Part shown: positions 1-5,650 of the stretch, piece by piece
Layout: every line of letters begins with the position of its first letter
Position numbering within the stretch: the first letter of the stretch is position 1
Source: Chromatiaceae bacterium
GTDB taxonomy: Bacteria; Pseudomonadota; Gammaproteobacteria; Chromatiales; Chromatiaceae
Assembly: GCA_012962365.1 (NCBI GenBank)
Contig: DTXR01000754.1
Coordinates: 1 to 5,650 of the forward strand
DNA length: 5,650 nucleotides
Direction of reading: 5' to 3'
The notes under the pieces: model-generated
Seen by the model: only the letters and a program-made list of their open reading frames with translations
Told to the model about the DNA's origin: nothing
Database searches by the model: none
Made by a program: the position numbers and the translations under genes

Positions 1-700
1 ATTTGCCTGTGGGATTGATGTGGATACGGGTGTCCCTGGTGATCCATTCTTCCGGCAACACGGGCTTGATGATGTTTTCCATCACAGCTTCCTGGAGATC
101 GCCCAGTTCGATGTCGGGATCATGCTGGGTGGACAATACCACGGCATCAACACCAGCGATCTTGCCGTCGCTGTAGTGCATGCTGACCTGGCTTTTGGCG
201 TCAGGGCGTAGCCAGGGCAGGACTTTGCTCCTGCGCATCTCGGCCTGGCGTTCCACCAGACGGTGGGAATAGGTGAGAGGGGCGGGCATGAGCACGTCGG
301 TCTCGTTGGTGGCGTAGCCAAACATCATGCCCTGGTCGCCTGCACCCTGATCTTCGGGTTTTTCCCGATCCACGCCCTGGCCGATGTCGCTGGACTGCTT
401 GCCGATAAGTGACATGACGGCGCAGGTACTGCCGTCGAAGCCCACATCTGAACTGGTATAGCCGATGTCGCAGATCACCTTGCGCACCAGCTCGTCCAGG
501 TCGACCCAGGCATTGGTGGTGATTTCGCCGGCGACGATAACGGCGCCGGTCTTGACCATGGTTTCGCAGGCCACGCGGGCGTGCTGTGCATTTTCATCCT
601 GATCGAGGATGGCGTCGAGAACCGCATCGGATATCTGGTCGGCTACCTTGTCGGGGTGGCCTTCGGATACAGATTCGGAAGTGAAGGTAAAGTCGCTCAT
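1..700 (-). CDS. metK: S-adenosylmethionine synthetase (methionine adenosyltransferase), C-terminus cut by window edge
   Basis: MetK makes S-adenosylmethionine from ATP and L-methionine, releasing phosphate and pyrophosphate; it is a cytoplasmic enzyme, usually a tetramer. The minus-strand frame from the ATG at 700-698 is open to the window edge and gives 233 complete codons, about 60% of the usual 380-400. The start [18 protein letters not shown] contains the ATP/Mg site GHPDK (residues 14-18, with His15 and Asp17). The signature [15 protein letters not shown] lies at 119-133, and [12 protein letters not shown] and INPTGK follow as in E. coli MetK. Relative to E. coli there are about three extra residues near position 36-40 (DENAQHARV). 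The start is supported by AGGA at 712-709, eight bases upstream. The gene is divergent from the PRX-like gene, and its long leader carries a riboswitch-like element and a terminator, described separately. Identity is very secure from end-to-end motif agreement. Confidence 0.98.
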   Translation of the reverse strand, partial: MSDFTFTSESVSEGHPDKVADQISDAVLDAILDQDENAQHARVACETMVKTGAVIVAGEITTNAWVDLDELVRKVICDIGYTSSDVGFDGSTCAVMSLIGKQSSDIGQGVDREKPEDQGAGDQGMMFGYATNETDVLMPAPLTYSHRLVERQAEMRRSKVLPWLRPDAKSQVSMHYSDGKIAGVDAVVLSTQHDPDIELGDLQEAVMENIIKPVLPEEWITRDTRIHINPTGK

Positions 701-816
701 AAAATTTGTCCTATGCGCCGCTCCTGCACTTGACCCCCATGGGCGGAGGAAAAAGTGGAATTATCGGGAACGATTCCAGCGCCCTGTGCTCGCGGCATAG
801 CGTACGTCCTGTACAT
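701..816 (-). promoter_or_regulatory. metK leader downstream of the terminator, with ribosome-binding site
   Basis: This stretch would form the 5' untranslated region of read-through metK mRNA. It ends in a good Shine-Dalgarno AGGA (712-709), eight bases from the ATG. A short hairpin is possible at 778-758 (GGAAT with ATTCC), and GTAC occurs twice at 814-801. I see no convincing gene: the small open frames contain no recognisable protein and overlap the terminator or the SD. No second promoter is obvious. Confidence 0.5.
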
Positions 817-848
817 AAAAAAACCCGTCTCGCGCAGCGAAAGACGGG
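817..848 (-). terminator. Intrinsic terminator in the metK leader, likely riboswitch expression platform
   Basis: On the minus strand CCCGTCT (848-842) pairs with AGACGGG (830-824). The helix continues inward through GCG/CGC (839-837 with 833-831) around a GCA loop, with a two-A bulge. Seven T residues follow directly (823-817). It points toward metK and lies 117 bases upstream of its start codon, with no complete gene before it on that strand. It therefore makes sense only as an attenuator of the metK transcript or as the end of a short RNA. The plus-strand reading lacks a T-run. It starts 22 bases after the end of the SAM-II-like aptamer, the usual arrangement for transcriptional riboswitch control. 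Confidence 0.88.
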
Positions 849-870
849 ATTCTCGGTGGTGTGCCGGAAG

Positions 871-925
871 CTCGCTTTAGCCGCATTTGTAAAGCGCCCG
901 CAATCTGAGTTCAAATTGGCGCATT
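871..925 (-). ncRNA. SAM-II class riboswitch aptamer (H-type pseudoknot) in the metK leader
   Basis: Read on the minus strand, P1 is GCGCC (922-918) with GGCGC (898-894), closing a 19-nt loop that contains AUUUGA (916-911) and AUUGC (904-900). Downstream come AAAUG (888-884) and the conserved-looking GCUAAA (881-876). Two further helices tie loop and tail together. P2a pairs UGCG (902-899) with UGCG (885-882), using wobbles. P2b pairs CUC (909-907) with GAG (873-871). The order P1, AUUU, pseudoknot strand, UUGC, P1', AAA, GCUAAA, purine strand is that of known SAM-II RNAs, in which U-rich and A-rich strands form the triplex that holds SAM. Loop length (19 nt) equals that of the well-studied environmental SAM-II RNA as I remember it. 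Position just after the promoter, and metK as the target gene, fit a SAM sensor. The match is from memory of the family, not a covariance search; SAM-V, which shares the same core, is the main alternative. Confidence 0.8.
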
Positions 926-932
926 GGTAATG

Positions 933-960
933 ATTATGGTTATCTGGAGGGGATTGTCAA
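933..960 (-). promoter_or_regulatory. Sigma70-type promoter for metK
   Basis: On the minus strand a perfect -35 box TTGACA (960-955) is followed after 16 bases by CATAAT (938-933), a 5/6 match to TATAAT. This predicts transcription starting near 926-924, only a few bases ahead of the first stem of the riboswitch-like element. That spacing fits a leader whose aptamer is the first structure made. It is the best promoter in the window. No start-site data are available, so the exact +1 is inferred. Confidence 0.8.
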
Positions 961-1027
961 CTATTTATTTTGTGATGCAGTTGGTAAACTAGGCGGCTGT
1001 TGAACACGGATTTCAGAGCGAGCGAAC

Positions 1028-1585
1028 ATGGTTTCCCTGCAAACTCCCGTATGTGAATTTGGCAAGTCCGCCATTGATTTTTCTCTACCCGGCGTGGATG
1101 GCAAGGTCTGGACCCTGGATGACTGCAAGGGTGAAAAGGGCCTGCTGGTGATGTTCATCTGCAATCACTGCCCTTATGTGAAAGCTGTTCTGGATCGCCT
1201 GGTGAGAGATGCCCGCGAACTGCGGGAGATGGGTGTGAATTCGGTTGCCATCATGTCCAATGATCCCCGGCAATATGGGGAGGATTCGTTCGAAAACATG
1301 CAGAAAATCGCCAAAGACAAGGGTTTTTCCTTTCCCTATCTGCTGGATGAGACCCAGGAAGTGGCAAAGGCCTACGGTGCGGTGTGTACGCCGGATTTTT
1401 TCGGTTATAACGCTGATCTTGAGCTTCAGTATCGTGGGCGCCTGGATGCCAGCCGCAAGGAGGCCGCACCGGAAGACGCGCGTCGGGATCTATTCGAAGC
1501 GATGAAGCAGGTGGCAGAAACCGGAAAAGGTCCTGAAGAGCAGATTCCCAGCATGGGATGCTCCATTAAATGGATTGATGAATAG
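1028..1585 (+). CDS. Thioredoxin-fold peroxiredoxin-like protein (PRX_like1 / AhpC-TSA family)
   Basis: A 185-residue soluble protein with the thioredoxin/peroxiredoxin fold. An N-terminal AhpC/TSA-type segment (FSLPGVDGKVWTLDD, residues 18-32) precedes strand LLVMFI and the active-site motif CNHCPYV (45-51), a CxxC with Cys45 and Cys48. TPDFF (121-125) supplies the expected cis-proline at Pro122. LQYRGRLD (133-140) matches the later beta strand of the family. Further cysteines lie at 9, 33, 120 and 178; the last, in MGCSIKW near the C-terminus, is typical of this subgroup as I recall it. No signal peptide or membrane segment is present, so it is probably cytoplasmic. Likely role is thiol-disulfide or peroxide-linked redox chemistry, but substrate and partner are unknown. 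The ATG at 1028 is the only early Met (the next is residue 42), yet it has only a weak purine-rich ribosome-binding site (GAGCGAGCG). The gene is divergent from metK, stands 327 bases before tktA, and is probably monocistronic. Confidence 0.88.
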   Translation: MVSLQTPVCEFGKSAIDFSLPGVDGKVWTLDDCKGEKGLLVMFICNHCPYVKAVLDRLVRDARELREMGVNSVAIMSNDPRQYGEDSFENMQKIAKDKGFSFPYLLDETQEVAKAYGAVCTPDFFGYNADLELQYRGRLDASRKEAAPEDARRDLFEAMKQVAETGKGPEEQIPSMGCSIKWIDE

Positions 1586-1912
1586 AGATGTTCTGAAAAA
1601 ACCCGACGAGCACATTCTGCTGTGTGATTGTGCTGCTTATCGAGAAAAGCTTCTTAACGTTATGAAAACTGTTGTTTTTAGCTTGTGGTTCCTAGCGTGA
1701 GCGTGTTTTGTGTCTAATTCCAGTTTATGGGCATATTCAAAACATCGGTAGCTTCCATGCGGCCACAAGCGTTATGCTTTCTGAATAACCAGTATTTTAT
1801 TTTTAAGGGGACAGCATCGCTGGTTCCCGTATGTTCTGAATCCGGCCTTCCAGAAGTAGGTTCTTTGGAGGGAGAGGGTTTTCTATCAGCTTGAAATCAA
1901 AGGGAGGGGCTT
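1586..1912 (+). other. Gene-free AT-rich region ahead of tktA; probable promoter and leader
   Basis: No supported gene lies on either strand across these 327 bases. Base composition is clearly more AT-rich than the flanking genes, as expected for promoter DNA. The most promoter-like part is the T/A-rich stretch at 1788-1806, but I cannot pair a good -35 with a good -10 there. A weak alternative is TTGTGT (1708-1713) with CATATT (1732-1737), 18 apart. A bulged hairpin is possible at 1808-1827 (GGGA and CAGC pairing with GCTG and TCCC). An imperfect stem AGCACA/TGTGCT (1609-1634) sits just after the PRX-like gene but lacks a T-run, so no intrinsic terminator can be called. The region ends with a very strong ribosome-binding site for tktA, AGGGAGG at 1901-1907. 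Confidence 0.5.
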
Positions 1913-3904
1913 ATGTCCTCGCGTAAAGATCTTGCCAATGCTATCCGTGCTCTGAGTATGGATGCTGTTCAAAAAGCAAACTCCGGTCACCCCGGGGCAC
2001 CCATGGGTATGGCGGACATCGCCGAAGTGTTGTGGAACGGCCACATGAAACACAACCCCTCCAATCCTGCCTGGGCTGACCGCGACCGTTTCGTGCTGTC
2101 TAACGGCCACGGCTCCATGCTGATCTATTCCCTGCTGCACCTCACCGGTTACGATCTGACCATTGACGACCTCAAGGCCTTCCGCAAGTTGCATTCCAAA
2201 ACACCTGGCCACCCGGAATATGGCTATACGCCGGGTGTCGAAACGACTACGGGGCCCTTGGGGCAGGGCATCACCAATGCCATCGGCATGGCGTTGGCCG
2301 AACGCACGCTTGCAGCCCAGTTCAACCGTGAAGGCCACGATATCGTCGATCACTACACCTATACCTTCCTGGGTGACGGCTGCATGATGGAAGGTATTTC
2401 CCACGAGAGCTGCTCACTGGCCGGTGTCTGGGGTCTGGGCAAGCTCATCGCCTTTTGGGATGACAACGGCATTTCCATCGACGGCCACACCGAAGGCTGG
2501 TTCCGTGATGATACGCCTAAGCGCTTCGAGGCCTATGGCTGGCATGTGATCCGCGACGTAGACGGTCACGATGCCGATGCCATCGACAAGGCCATTCATG
2601 AGGCCAAGTCCGTGAACAACAAGCCTACACTGATCTGCTGCAAGACCGTTATCGGTTATGGCGCCCCCAACCTGTGCGGTTCTCACGACTGTCACGGAGC
2701 TCCCCTGGGTGATGAAGAGATCAAGGCAACCCGCGAGAATCTGAGCTGGCCTTACGGCCCGTTCGAGGTTCCCGATGAAATCTATGCAGGCTGGGATGCA
2801 AAGGAAAAAGGCAAGGCGGCGGAAGACGCCTGGGCCGAGAAATTTGCCGCCTACAAGGCCGCCTACCCTGAGCTGGCTGCCGAATTCGAGCGGCGCATGA
2901 ATGGCGATCTGCCAGACAATTGGCAGCAGGTTGCGGATGATTTTATCAAAGCTACCGACGAAGCAGCTGCCAGCCCGGCCACCCGTCAGGCCTCCCAAAA
3001 AGCCATTACCGGCTACGCGGGCGCGCTGCCTGAGTTCCTGGGCGGCTCCGCTGACCTGACACCTTCCAACCTGACGTCCTGGCCGGATTCGAAAACCATC
3101 ACAGACACAGTGGCCGACGACAACTACATCTCCTACGGTGTACGTGAATTCGGCATGTCCGCCATCATGAACGGCGTGGCTCTGCACGGCGGTTTCATTC
3201 CCTTCGGCGGCACCTTCCTGATGTTTTCCGAATATGCGCGCAATGCCCTGCGCATGGCGGCGTTGATGGGGGTTCGCAGCCTGTTCGTGTACACCCACGA
3301 TTCCATTGGCCTGGGTGAAGATGGTCCTACCCACCAGCCTATCGAGCAGATTTCCACCCTGCGCCTGATTCCCAACATGAGCACCTGGCGCCCCTGTGAT
3401 GCGGTAGAGACCGCCGTAGCCTGGAAATGCGCCATCGAGAAGAAGAGCGGGCCTTCCTGCCTGATCTTCTCCCGTCAGGGGCTGCCTCATCAGGCACGTT
3501 CCGATGAGCAGCTGTCACTGATCGCCCATGGCGGTTATGTTCTGCAGGACTGTGACGGCACGCCAGATGCAATCATCATCGCTACCGGTTCTGAAGTGGC
3601 CCTGGCCATGGACGCCGCGAAAGCGTTGAGCGGTGAAGGCAAGAAGATCCGCGTGGTCTCCATGCCCTGCACCGAGGTATTCGATGAGCAGGATCAGGAG
3701 TACAAGGATTCTGTCCTGCCGCCGAGCGTAACCGCTCGTGTGGCCGTTGAAGCCGGTGTTACCGACTTCTGGTACAAGTATGTGGGTACAGGCCGCGTCA
3801 TCGGTATCGACCGTTTTGGTGAGTCTGCGCCTGCCGGCGAGTTGTTCCCGCATTTCGGCTTCACCGTGGATAACGTGGTAAGCGCGGTAAAAGGTGTAAT
3901 GTAA
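1913..3904 (+). CDS. tktA: Transketolase
   Basis: Transketolase moves two-carbon ketol units between sugar phosphates (xylulose-5-P with ribose-5-P or erythrose-4-P), linking the pentose phosphate pathway to glycolysis; it uses thiamine diphosphate and a divalent metal and acts as a cytoplasmic dimer. At 663 residues it equals E. coli TktA in length. Visible features are SGHPGAPMG (24-32, His26), SNGHGSML (63-70, His66), TPGHPEYG with His100, and TTGPLGQG (112-119). The ThDP/metal segment runs from GDG (154-156) to DDN (183-185). HGAPLG has His261. The Pyr domain carries YGVREFGM with catalytic Glu412 and [10 protein letters not shown] with His474. A C-terminal domain follows (TGSEVALA from 558). 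The start is fixed by GGAGG-type SD at 1903-1907, five bases before ATG. The gene heads tktA-gap-pgk, all on the same strand. Nothing essential is missing; two cysteines flank the His258/His261 motif ([10 protein letters not shown]), where E. coli has Ala and Ser. Confidence 0.98.
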   Translation: MSSRKDLANAIRALSMDAVQKANSGHPGAPMGMADIAEVLWNGHMKHNPSNPAWADRDRFVLSNGHGSMLIYSLLHLTGYDLTIDDLKAFRKLHSKTPGHPEYGYTPGVETTTGPLGQGITNAIGMALAERTLAAQFNREGHDIVDHYTYTFLGDGCMMEGISHESCSLAGVWGLGKLIAFWDDNGISIDGHTEGWFRDDTPKRFEAYGWHVIRDVDGHDADAIDKAIHEAKSVNNKPTLICCKTVIGYGAPNLCGSHDCHGAPLGDEEIKATRENLSWPYGPFEVPDEIYAGWDAKEKGKAAEDAWAEKFAAYKAAYPELAAEFERRMNGDLPDNWQQVADDFIKATDEAAASPATRQASQKAITGYAGALPEFLGGSADLTPSNLTSWPDSKTITDTVADDNYISYGVREFGMSAIMNGVALHGGFIPFGGTFLMFSEYARNALRMAALMGVRSLFVYTHDSIGLGEDGPTHQPIEQISTLRLIPNMSTWRPCDAVETAVAWKCAIEKKSGPSCLIFSRQGLPHQARSDEQLSLIAHGGYVLQDCDGTPDAIIIATGSEVALAMDAAKALSGEGKKIRVVSMPCTEVFDEQDQEYKDSVLPPSVTARVAVEAGVTDFWYKYVGTGRVIGIDRFGESAPAGELFPHFGFTVDNVVSAVKGVM

Positions 3905-3912
3905 TTATTTCC

Positions 3913-3934
3913 GGTGCTCCCTGCAGGGAGCGCC
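3913..3934 (+). other. Intercistronic stem-loop between tktA and gap
   Basis: GGTGCTCCC (3913-3921) pairs with GGGAGCGCC (3926-3934) around a TGCA loop, giving nine base pairs with one G-T wobble. It starts eight bases after the tktA stop codon. No T-run follows on the plus strand, or on the minus strand, so it is not a standard intrinsic terminator. It could act as a partial terminator, a barrier to 3' exonuclease, or an RNA-processing site separating tktA and gap messages. The structure is clear; its role is inference. Confidence 0.7.
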
Positions 3935-3937
3935 TGT

Positions 3938-3946
3938 TGGTATATT
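3938..3946 (+). promoter_or_regulatory. Possible extended -10 promoter for gap
   Basis: TGGTATATT fits the extended -10 pattern TGnTATAAT with one mismatch. No good -35 is present because the upstream DNA is the stem-loop, but extended -10 promoters can do without one. The predicted start is near 3953, giving an untranslated leader of about 17 bases that still includes the gap ribosome-binding site GGAG (3959-3962). This would give gap and pgk a start independent of tktA. Short motifs like this arise by chance, so confidence is low. Confidence 0.3.
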
Positions 3947-3951
3947 TCTGA

Positions 3952-4971
<1,020 letters not shown>

Positions 4972-4979
4972 GCAGTATG

Positions 4980-5002
4980 GCGGGGTGGATTTTCCCCCCC
5001 GC
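4980..5002 (+). other. GC-rich stem-loop after gap
   Basis: GCGGGG (4980-4985) pairs with CCCCGC (4997-5002), and a GG/CC extension is possible inside the loop. It begins nine bases after the gap stop codon and is not followed by a T-run. As with the hairpin after tktA, it may protect the gap message 3' end or reduce read-through into pgk, but this is inferred from position only. Confidence 0.6.
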
Positions 5003-5022
5003 GCACCCACTCTGTCAGGCTG

Positions 5023-5050
5023 TTTTGCAAAGGCTCCGGCTTTTGCAAAA
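5023..5050 (+). repeat. Duplicated palindrome TTTTGCAAA ahead of pgk, possible operator or hairpin
   Basis: TTTTGCAAAG (5023-5032) and TTTTGCAAAA (5041-5050) are near-identical, and the second is a perfect 10-bp palindrome. Start-to-start distance is 18 bases. Each copy is preceded by GGC (5018-5020 with two extra bases, 5038-5040 directly), so the similarity extends slightly beyond the core. Because the unit is self-complementary, the pair can also fold as one hairpin of about ten pairs with a one-base bulge. The repeats end 37 bases before the pgk start. A bound repressor or activator, or an RNA hairpin, would both fit; I do not recognise the motif as a named regulator site. Confidence 0.6.
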
Positions 5051-5087
5051 TATTCTGAAATTCAACATTCCAGCAGGAGATGTCAGC

Positions 5088-5650
5088 ATGTCTGTTATCA
5101 AGATGACCGATCTCGATCTGGCCGGTAAGCGCGTTCTTATCCGCCAGGATCTCAATGTCCCCGTAAAAGACGGCAAGGTAACGTCCGACAAGCGTATCCG
5201 CGCTTCCATACCCACCATCAAACACTGTATAGAGCAGGGTGCCAAGGTCATGCTGATGTCTCACCTGGGGCGTCCGACAGAAGGCGAGCCGGCGGAAGAA
5301 TTTTCCCTCAAGCCGGTATCCGACTACCTGACAGAGGCGTTGGGCCAGGACGTTGCGCTGATAAAGGACTATCTGGAACAGCCCCCCGAGTTGGATAATG
5401 GCCAGGTGGCCTTGCTGGAGAACGTGCGTTTCAACAAGGGCGAGAAGGCCAACGACGAAGCACTGTCGAAAAAATACGCTGCCCTGTGCGACGTGTATGT
5501 GATGGACGCCTTTGGTACCGCTCACCGCGCCCAGGCCTCCACCCACGGTGCGGGCACCTATGCTCCCGTGGCCTGCGCCGGGCCTTTGCTGGCCGGTGAG
5601 CTGGAAGCACTGGGCAAGGCGCTGCACGAACCCAAACGTCCCATGGCGCC
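5088..5650 (+). CDS. pgk: Phosphoglycerate kinase, C-terminus cut by window edge
   Basis: Pgk reversibly transfers phosphate from 1,3-bisphosphoglycerate to ADP, giving 3-phosphoglycerate and ATP; it is a cytoplasmic monomer. The open frame gives 187 complete codons of a usual 385-415, so mainly the N-terminal 3-phosphoglycerate-binding domain is seen. Its motifs are RQDLNVP (19-25), SHLGRP (58-63), LLENVRF (109-115) and [13 protein letters not shown] (140-152), which carry the basic residues that hold the substrate: Arg19, Arg38, His59, Arg62, Arg114 and Arg147. The start ATG at 5088 has AGGAG (5075-5079) eight bases upstream; a later Met (residue 6) has no such support. It directly follows gap, whose product is its substrate. 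No frameshift is visible. Confidence 0.97.
   Translation, partial: MSVIKMTDLDLAGKRVLIRQDLNVPVKDGKVTSDKRIRASIPTIKHCIEQGAKVMLMSHLGRPTEGEPAEEFSLKPVSDYLTEALGQDVALIKDYLEQPPELDNGQVALLENVRFNKGEKANDEALSKKYAALCDVYVMDAFGTAHRAQASTHGAGTYAPVACAGPLLAGELEALGKALHEPKRPMA

Noticed and set aside
730..762. TTGACC at 730-735 as a plus-strand promoter
   Set aside because: The nearest AT-rich -10-like sequence is about 23 bases away, too far, and it would lie some 270 bases upstream of the next plus-strand gene.
824..848. The 824-848 hairpin as a plus-strand terminator
   Set aside because: No T-run follows on the plus strand and no plus-strand gene ends before it; the seven-base T-run exists only on the minus strand.
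711..914. A 67-codon minus-strand frame across the metK leader
   Set aside because: It runs through the aptamer and terminator, has no recognisable protein features, and its bases are better explained by RNA structure. The short frame ending at 711 near the metK RBS is likewise unsupported.
1609..1634. AGCACA/TGTGCT hairpin as terminator of the PRX-like gene
   Set aside because: Only six pairs with a 14-base loop and no following T-run, so it does not meet the intrinsic terminator pattern.
2414..3490. A 358-codon open frame on the minus strand opposite tktA
   Set aside because: Fully antisense to transketolase, with no family features or ribosome-binding site; a codon-bias shadow.

Overview
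This 5.65 kb window looks like chromosomal housekeeping DNA from a gammaproteobacterium. The proteins resemble E. coli and Pseudomonas homologues, and the gene order echoes the metK / tktA / epd-or-gap / pgk neighbourhood of that class. A marine Oceanospirillales- or Alcanivorax-like organism is a guess from gene content and moderate GC, not something proven here. No mobile element, CRISPR array, tRNA or rRNA is visible.

Layout: positions 1-700 hold the N-terminal 60% of metK (SAM synthetase) on the minus strand, cut by the window edge. Positions 701-1027 are a divergent intergenic region that is nearly all metK control DNA. Read on the minus strand it has a strong sigma70-type promoter (960-933), then a compact pseudoknot that matches the SAM-II riboswitch class (about 925-871), then an intrinsic terminator (848-817), then about 115 nt of leader and the metK ribosome-binding site. 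A PRX-like thioredoxin-fold protein with a CNHC motif follows on the plus strand (1028-1585). A second 327-nt gene-free stretch (1586-1912) leads to the plus-strand series tktA (1913-3904), a GapA-type glyceraldehyde-3-phosphate dehydrogenase (3970-4971) and the 5' part of pgk (5088 to the window end).

How it works together: tktA, gap and pgk are consecutive steps around glyceraldehyde-3-phosphate (non-oxidative pentose phosphate pathway and the central glycolytic/gluconeogenic trunk) and probably form one cluster. The 65-nt and 116-nt gaps between them contain strong stem-loops and possible internal promoters, so expression of each gene may be tuned separately. metK is transcribed away from this cluster and appears to have its own feedback: SAM made by MetK would bind the leader RNA and favour termination ahead of metK.

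The most noteworthy element is this apparent SAM-II riboswitch plus terminator in front of metK in a gammaproteobacterial setting, since the class is known mainly from alphaproteobacterial methionine genes. Second is a duplicated 10-bp palindrome (TTTTGCAAA core) just ahead of pgk. Third is the GapA-type enzyme in the place where relatives often carry epd.
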